A DNA stretch of 64,000 nt from Branchipolynoe longqiensis (taxonomy: Eukaryota > Annelida > Polychaeta > Phyllodocida > Polynoidae): positions 3,688,346-3,752,345 of the forward strand of contig CM059200.1 in assembly GCA_030323885.1 (NCBI GenBank), read 5' to 3'. Each line of letters opens with the position of its first letter. The first letter of the stretch is position 1. Below are positions 51,101 through 60,100 of the stretch, piece by piece. The position numbers and the translations under genes were made by a program. A model generated the notes under the pieces. The model was not told where the DNA came from and did no database searches. It saw only the letters and a program-made list of their open reading frames with translations.

Positions 51101-54100
51101 TGGTCCCTATTTACCCTAAACCTGCCAGCATTGCCCCTATTTATGATATACCTGCAAGTATTGTCCTTATTCTCCCTGAACCCGCAAGCATTGCCCCTAT
51201 CTACCCTGAACCTGCAAGCATTGTCCTTATTTACCCTAAACCCGCAAGCAATGTCCCTATTTACGACATACCTGCATGCAGTGTCCTTCCTTATTCACCC
51301 TGCACCTGCAAGCATTGTCCCTATTTACCCTGAACCTACAAGCAGTGCTGCAGTTTACCCTGTACCTGTCAGCATTGTCCCTAATTACCCTGAACCTGCA
51401 AGCAATGTCCCTATTTATGACAGAACTGCATGCAGTGTCCCTATTCACCCTGAACCTGCCAGCATTGTCCCTGTTTACCCTGAACCTGCAAGCAGTCCCT
51501 ATTTACCCTGAACCTGCCAGCATTGTCCCTATTTGCCCTAAACCTGCAAGCATTGTCCCTATTTACCCTGAACCTGCCAGCATTGTCCCTATTTACCCTG
51601 AACCTGCCAGCATTGTCCCTATTTACCCTGAACCTGCAAGCATTGTCCCTATTTACCCTGAACCTGCAAGCAGTTCCTATTTACCCTGAACCTGCCAGTA
51701 TTGTCCCTATTTACCCTAAACCTGCAAGCATTGTCCCTATTTACCCTGAACCTGCAAGCAGTCCCTATTTACCCTGAACCTGCCAGCATTGTCCCTATTT
51801 ACCCTAAACCTGCAAGCATTGTCCCTATTTACCCTGAACCTGCCAGCAATTTCCCTAGTTACCCTGAACCTTCAAGGATTGTCCCTATTTGCCATAAACC
51901 TGCAAGCATTTTCCCTATTTACCCTGAACCTGCCAAGATTGTCCCTATTTACCCTGAACCTGCCAGCTGTGCCGCTACTTACCCTGAACCTGCAAGCATT
52001 GTCCCTATTTACCCTAAGCCTGCAAGCAATGTCCCTATTTATGATATACCTGCAAGTAGTGTCCGTATTCTCCCTGAACCTGCAAGCATTGCCCCTATTT
52101 ACCCTGAACCTGCAAGCAGTGTCCTTATGCACCCTGAACCTGCAAGAATTGTCCCTATTTACCCTGAACCTGCAAGGAGTGCCCCTATTTACACTGAACC
52201 TGGTAGCATTGCCCCTCTTTACCCTGAACCTGCAATCAGTTCCGTATTTACCCTGAACCTGCCAGCATTGCCCCTATTTACCCTGAACCTGCCAGCATTG
52301 TCCCTCTTTATCCTGAACCTGCAATCAGTTCCGTATTTACCCTGAACCTGCCAGCAATGCCCCTATTTACCCTGAATCTGCAAGCATTGTCCCTATTTAC
52401 CCTGAACCTGCAATCAGTTCCGTATTTACCCTGAACCTGCCAGCATTGCCCCTATTTACCCTGAACCTGCCAGCATTGTCCCTCTTTACCCTGAACCTGC
52501 AATCAGTTCCGTATTTACCCTGAACCTGCCAGCATTGCCCCTATTTACCCTGAACCTGCAAGCAGTGCCCCTATTTACCCTGAACCTGTCAGCATTGCCC
52601 CTATTTGCCCTAAACCTGCAAGCATTGTCCCTATTTGCTCTAAACCTGCAAGCAGTGCCCCTATTTACCCTGAACCTGCAAGTGATGTCTATTTACCCTG
52701 AACCTGGAATTGTCCCTATTTACACTAAACCTGCAAGCATTGTCACTATTTACACTAAACCTGATAACAATGTCTCTATTTACCCTAAACCTGCAAGCAT
52801 TGTCCTTATTTACCCTGAACCTGGCAGCATTGTCCCTATTTACACTAAACCTCCAAGCATTGTCCCTATTTACACTAAACCTGCAAGCAATGCCCCTGTT
52901 TACCCTAAACCTGCAAGCATTGTCCCTATTTACCCTGAACCTGCCAGCATTGCCCCTATTTACCCTAAACCTGCAAGTATTGCACCTATTTGCCCTAAAC
53001 CTGCAAGCATTGTCCCTATTTACCCTGAACCTGGCAGCATTATCCCTATTTACACTACACCTGCAAGCAATGCCCCTATTTACCCTAAAACTGCAAGCAT
53101 TGTCCCTATTTACCCTGAACCTGCCAGCATTGCTCCTATTTGCCCTAAACCTGGAAGTATTGCACCTATTTGCCCTAACCTACAAGCATTGTCCCTATTT
53201 ACCCTAAACCTGGCAGCATTATCCCTATTTACACTAAACCTGCAAGTAATGCCTCTATTTACCCTAAACCTGCAAGCAGTGTCCCTATTTAGCCTAAACC
53301 TGCAATCAGTGTCCCTATTTACCCTAAACCTGCAAGCAGTGCCCCTCTTTACCCTGAACCTGCAAGTGGCATCTATTTACCCTGAACCTGCAAGCAGTGT
53401 CCCTATTTACCCTGAACCTGCAAGAAATGTCCCTATTTACCATAAACCTGCAAGCGGTGTCCTTATTCACCCATAACCTGTAAGTTTCTACTTACCCTGA
53501 ACCTGGTACCCAGCGTACACCGAGTACATGCGGCACATGGAGGCCCCTGAAGTCTTCCGGGTGAACCCGTGGATGACCCCTGGACGAACACCAGAAGTGG
53601 GGCTCTCGGCGTAAAGCCCGATGTCCTCAACGTCACAGGGCCCTGCCATGTTGTCGTAGGGCACGGGGTTGAACCTGCACAGGGGAAACTCACCAAGATG
53701 CAAGCAGCGCATGGTAATCAAGACACAAGTTTTAATACGCGTAAACATCTGAAGTTATTACGATGTAGTTCCATATTGAATAACAAAAAAAATGTGTGTT
53801 AAACCACCTGCAATATAAAGAGAAAGACATGATTTTACTAATTTTTATGAATCATAATAGTGAAAGCGAAGGCCCTTTTGACATTATTCTGCTCGCTCAA
53901 ATGGATGGACTGGCACGATTCATAACAAAATAGTCAAATCATGTCTTTCACTTGTTAGAGCAGGTTTACAACACATTTGTTGTTACTCAGTATGGAATTA
54001 TTTTGCAATGACTTCAAATGGTACTACTACTAATGTCATTAAAGTGAAAAGAAAGCACCCTTGTATCAAAGTCAAAGTAATATGTGAATAATAAAATAGT

Positions 54101-57100
54101 ATTAGATTGTTTGTTTGTTGTTGTTTTAAATCCTAACCACATCTAAGGTTATATCAGGATGTGTACCAACTTGTGGCAGTGCACACTCATTGCTACTTTA
54201 TAGTGCTGCCACACTGGGAGATCAGGTCACCAGCACTATGACCCAATATCCCACACAGTCACATTATCCTGATACTGTGCTAACCAGTCCTTGCCCTATC
54301 CTATTAGTGCCAAGTGCCAGGCTAGGTAGCGACAAATATCCACTTTTATAAGTTTGACTCAACCGGAACCAAACTCCCGATCAAAATAGTCAAAATGGTC
54401 GCGAGGAGGATGGGATCGGCTACGACTGAGGACCACGTTGCGACCATTTTGCGACCACTTCTGATCACTATATGTGACCAGCCCTTTTTCTGTAGCCGCA
54501 AAGTGGTCGCAAGCAGCATAGTATTGTGACTGGGGTATAATGTACAGAACCAAAAATAAGAAAAAAAGGGGAAGGGTGGGAAGAAATAAATAAGAGAAGA
54601 AAAAAGTGCAAACCATGACGCACCGCATGAACTGAATGCCGATGACGTCACCGGCCTCTGTGTCGATGCACTGGTTGCCGATGAGCGTCTTGTCGTAGCG
54701 CCCTGGCGGCAGGTTGTGGTACTCCGTCTGCCCGACCAGCATGTAGTCCATCGGACCTTTGCGTCTCCAGATCTGTAGAGCCACGTCGGCGCTGGCCGTC
54801 GTCTGCAGCGAGACACGTGACGAAGGGGGTGTCACGACATAGTTTTGTTTGTTTGTTTGGTTGTTTAATGACTCCCCAGAATAAAAAGAAAACATTGGCT
54901 GTTCGCGGGTGATACAGTCATTAAACATGTCTGAGGGATTTCTTTTACATTTAAACAGGTAAAATAGAGCACAGAAAGGTAAGCCAAAATAGCATACAAC
55001 TGTGGTAAAATCACAAGTGGTATGAGATAAATATAATCAACAGTAAAAGACTTTTCAAATTAAAAATAGTAAATGAATATTTGGTAAAAATCAGTTGTCA
55101 TACAAAATTTAATAATGAGTTACGGATGAAAATCGGAATCATCACATCCTCAATTCCAAATACATCACTTTTAATTGGTTGTAGGTCGGGAGATCTCACT
55201 AAAATATGACGCATTGTCAGTATACACCGAAAGTGTCCACACTGAGGCAGATGGTCATCATCATCATGCTGTCGGTCGCGATGCGACAAAGACTGCTTTC
55301 ATTACTTGACTGCCGCTCTCCATTTTTGTGTGCGGTTGTACGTTTCATGAAAGATGCCTGCAAAAGTGTTGAAGTGCTGCTGGCTTTTGCAAGTTACCAG
55401 TGGCACTCTCTCGGGGAGCAAATAGAGGTTTCATACCGGCAAGAACATGTCAAGACAGGTGCAAAACTATTCGTCCCTGCAGTGGCTGGTCGGGAGATGT
55501 TGGGAGTTCCATACATCAACCGCCCTTGATGCTGCCACAGTGACATGGTTTTCTGTTCAGGGTTTACTCCCTTAGCCTTCGGTTCTGTTAAGAACCTGTA
55601 CCACAAGGCAGTGGTTTACAACTCTGCAGGGCAGGGGCGTCAAACTCCCTGAGGTATTGCACTACCTGCATACCAGCATACCCCTGGTACCAAGCCAAAT
55701 TAAAACTATGCATCAAGAAGATATGACCAATACAGGCACAACAAAGGAGAGCATCATATTGTCTCAACCGTCTGTAGGAGGACTGCCAATCTCCCAAGAT
55801 TGGCTTCACAGAACAAAGTTTGTTTGCTCCCGCGTCATTCCATTCATCCTGCCAGTTAGACATGATGTATTTGTCAATGTGAAATTTAAGATCTGCATAT
55901 GTGTCATGAAATAGACCTATTTCATGTGACGACAGGATAGGTATTTAGGTCAGTGCATGCACAGCTGGCTGCAGGACAACACAGGGTCACACTGCAAACT
56001 CAATGGCTTTGAGCAATCTTCATACAGAAAAAGTGAAATATCTCTAAAACCACACCCCCTAAAAGCAACCCGCTTGGAACACATATAGAAAACATATTCA
56101 ATGAATAGATTATATTAAATTTATAAGGTTAGGGGTCTGCATTTCTTTAAATTTTGAATAAAACTAACGTTTTGCACTGTGCGTTCCGGCAAACTCAATG
56201 CACTGTCAATGGCCGTGAACAATCTTCATACAGAAAAAGTTAAATATCTCTAAAACCAGACCACCTAGAAGCAACCCGCTTGGAACACATATAGAAAACG
56301 TTTTCAACGAATAGATTATAAGGTTAGGGTTCTGCATTTCTAGATCGACCTAGCTGCTGGTTGGTGTTTCACATGTAAACACATAAGGTTATATCATGCA
56401 TGAGGCGGTTAAATGTGAATACACATCAATATCGGATTGCTATGAATAGGCACACATCAACGTCGTCCTCGTCGGCATCGCCACACAGCATTCACATTCA
56501 TATATACATTTGTGCATATATTATGGCATCTGTTTAGCCAAGTGGTGGGTTTGATCATTTTGATTACACAGTACAGGCTGGGTGAGCTGTCTTGGTATTA
56601 TAGGGTCTTTGTACAAACATAGACACTAATAAAGTCTGTACTAGACTACTAAATGACTGAAACATACAATCCTCCAAGCATTGTTTATCCCATCATTACT
56701 AACAACCTACTTACTCAAACTACTTCATGTAGTCAAAAAACACACCTGAGGTATTAACTTTTAAGCATATCCCTATAAGCTAGCCACACTCTATCTAACA
56801 GAATAAACAAACCATTCTACTAACACTCACTCCATCTCAAAATGTTAACTCCAACAACATGATATTTTTGCAATTCACAACATAGTAGGCATACAAACCT
56901 ATGAAAGAAAACTATGCACCTAACCACTCCGTAATCTAAAGGTCTAATCAATACACATGTATGCATCAAGTGTGTAGGAATACAACATATAACTGCTATT
57001 TTTGTATGTGAATTGTCAAACTATACCATATGTAAGTCTTTGAATGTTTGATATTGTTATTTCAGCTGATTTGGGCTAGCTGCATATATTGTAAATAACT

Positions 57101-60100
57101 GTATTGTCACATGGCTGGAAGACCAGTGCCACGGCACTGACAAAAGACTTTATTCAATGAATAAACTATATTTACAACATTTATGAATTTTGAATAAAAT
57201 AAACATTTTGCACTGCGTGTACCAGAAAAGTCAATGGCAGTGTGCCTTCGTTCTGCAGCCAAGCTGCGCGCGCATACACAATGTTTATAAACATTGAAAT
57301 AGGTTTATTGAATTCCCCCCGCCTCCCAAATTGTTTTCCCCCAGTGAATCTATTTCGAAATAACCCCCCCCCACCCCCCACTAACTCTACCTTTCGCCCA
57401 GTCCTGCTGAAGCTATAGCGGCCTGAGCAACTTGGGTTTGCGCGCATATAGGCAAACACTCACGGACACCGAATTCCGCCATTCACGTTATCCCACTAAA
57501 ATATAGAGAAGGGTCCACAGCGACGAAAGGATGAAAAACGGCTGACCACTGGGTCATAACGAGCATACCCTTGCAGGATGAGTTTCCCATTCAGTAAGTA
57601 GTGATATTGTGTGATTTAAACAGAAATCAATGTAGATCAATTTCAAATATACTTCAAACAATTTAATCTGTGCAAAAGATACATAAATATGTGATACTGT
57701 CTGAACAATAAACTAGTCAAATAATATTTTACTCCACTGCTAGCTCTGTGGAGGTCTAGCCTGGTCCCCTGGCATTCATTTGCTCAGGCAGAGGCTCAGG
57801 AGTTTTCATCTATTATCGCTCAGTTTCCAACCTGGTCCCCTAGCCTTTGTACCAGAAACAAGTTTAAACGAGCTCAAACGAGTTCAAGCATGGCTGGTTG
57901 GGTCGCACCGTGGCTAGTTGGGTCGCTCCGTATAGCGCTGAATATGCTTATGAAAATATAATCAGCTTATTCGCCAATCCTGTTAGCAGGCTAACGTGAC
58001 ATTGTGTGCTGAGATGGTTGGTTGGTTTTTGGGGTTTTACGTCCTGGCAACATCTACGGTCATATCAATGTGCTGGGAACAAAGAATCAGTGAGTGACAA
58101 GCCAGGTGTAAGTCTACATTTACAAAATAAGATCACCGTCATATTTATAATTCCTGATGTAATTGTCTATATTGTTTATACCATCTCATCATCTCATCCA
58201 TAAATAGTTCATAATATAAGCATAATCTGTTAAGGCCGGAAGACCAGCACCTATTGGTGCTTAAAAAAAAAGATAATATTCAACTGGAACAGAACTTTTA
58301 AACAAAAAAAAAGCTAACGTAAGAACATCAGTTGATTCTGTTCCAGTTATTCTCACTACAATGCAATAGTTCATATGCACCAATACTTGTTAAGGCCGGA
58401 AGAGCAACACCTCGGTGCTGAAGAAAAAGATAATTATTCAACTGGAACTTTGAAGAAAGAAAAAAAAAATGTCAACCAAAAAAAAAAAAGAATTAAAAAT
58501 AATAAATCTTTTTAGGTGCCCGGCGGGAACCTACCTGGATGTAGAAGTGCCACTCGGTGATGGTGGCCCTGCGCGCCGGTATCTGGCGCGTCGGGTGCGG
58601 CAGGTACAGCCCGCTCATCCAGCGGTCCGTCTGGGCGCGCTGTACGGCCGGGAACCCCAGCACACGGCCCGTGTCTGCAGGACAAAGAAAGCTTGTTTTA
58701 TTTACCAACGCCTCTAGATCGCATTGATTTTTCATATCATCGGCTATTGGACGTCAAACGTATGGTCATTCTAACCCGCTGCCACCACATAGTCTACTCT
58801 TTCTGATAAGCAATGACAGGTTTTTTATATGCACTTTCCCACAGACAGGAACCAGTTTGATGAACCAGTTGTGGACCACTTATTGGAACGGAAAATAGCT
58901 CAACCATGACACAAATATGTCCACTGAGCAGGATCGATAGGATGATCGACACCTTCACAGGTGGACACTCTGCTGCCTGAGCTACGTCCCGCTCCCCCGT
59001 TATGGACTGAGTTAATAAGCCATCATTGGAGGCAAAACTCATTTAATATAATTTGCAGTGCACCGGCATTAGCTTATGGACTGTGACAGTGACTTGAGGT
59101 ATTGATTCGTTACAGTGACAACAACTTGTGACAGTGATTTCTAATTTTTTACATAGACAATACCTTGTGACAGTTGCTTCTCACAGTAAGAATGACTCAT
59201 GGCAGTGACTTGTGATATGTGACAGTGCCCTGTGACAGTGCCTTGTCGCAGCAATAGTGCCATGTGACAGTACCATGCAACAGTGCCCTGTGACAATGAC
59301 CTGTGACTTGTAACAGTGCCCTGTGACAGTGCCTTGTAACCATGACATGTGACCTGTGACAGAAACATGTAACAGTAGCTGGTGACAGTGTCTGGTGACA
59401 GTGTCTGGTGATAGTGACCTGTCACAGTGGCCTGGGACAGTAACCTGTATCAGTGCCTTATGACAGTGCCCTGTCACAGTGACTTGTAACCATGACATGT
59501 GACAGTAATATATAACAGTGCTTTGTGGCAGTGACCTGTCACAAGGATCAGTGACAGTAACGTGTAATCATGCATTGTGACAGCACCCTGTTACAGTAAC
59601 CTGTAACAGTGCCTTGTGACAGTGGCCTGTGATCTATGACAATGACTTGTGACTGTCCCCTGCAACAATGACTTCAGCAGTGAGTGCCCTGTGACAGTAG
59701 CCTGTAACAGTAGCCTGTAACCGTGACTTGTGACAGTGCCCTATGATGACACCCTGTGATATGTGTCAGCGTCCTGTGACAGTGCCCTGTTACAGTAACC
59801 TGTGACAGTGCCATGTGACAGTAACCTGTGACAGTAACCTGTGGCAGTGCCTTGTGAGAGTGACCTATGATTTATGACAATGAATTGTGACTGCCCCGTG
59901 ATAGTAACTGGCAAAAGTGACTTGGGCGTTGAGTTCCTTTGTGACAGGAACCTGTAATAGTAGCCTGCAACAATGCCTTGTAACAGTGCCCTATGACAGC
60001 GCCTTGTGCCACCACCTTGTGACAGTGCCCTGTGACAGTAACGTCTGACAGTAACCTGTGACACTAAACTGTGACAGTAACCTGTGATAGTAACCTGTGA

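Larger units (their letters stand above)
55910..57310. mobile_element. TIR element U, copy 2, with internal repeats and insertions
   Basis: The left end atagacctatttcatgtgac and right end acattgaaataggtttat. Two ~215-bp units lie at 55985-56340 and a partial one at 57180-57260. 56343-56620 is repeat V copy 2. 56620-57160 is other inserted sequence ending with the 3'-UTR-like repeat below. Confidence 0.65.

Noticed and set aside
50619..53476. Repetitive proteins with LFTLNLQ, IYPEPAS or [10 protein letters not shown] units
   Set aside because: They come from three frames of one 30-bp intronic array.
55206..55529. 107-residue plus frame
   Set aside because: It is antisense to the LINE and crosses element R.
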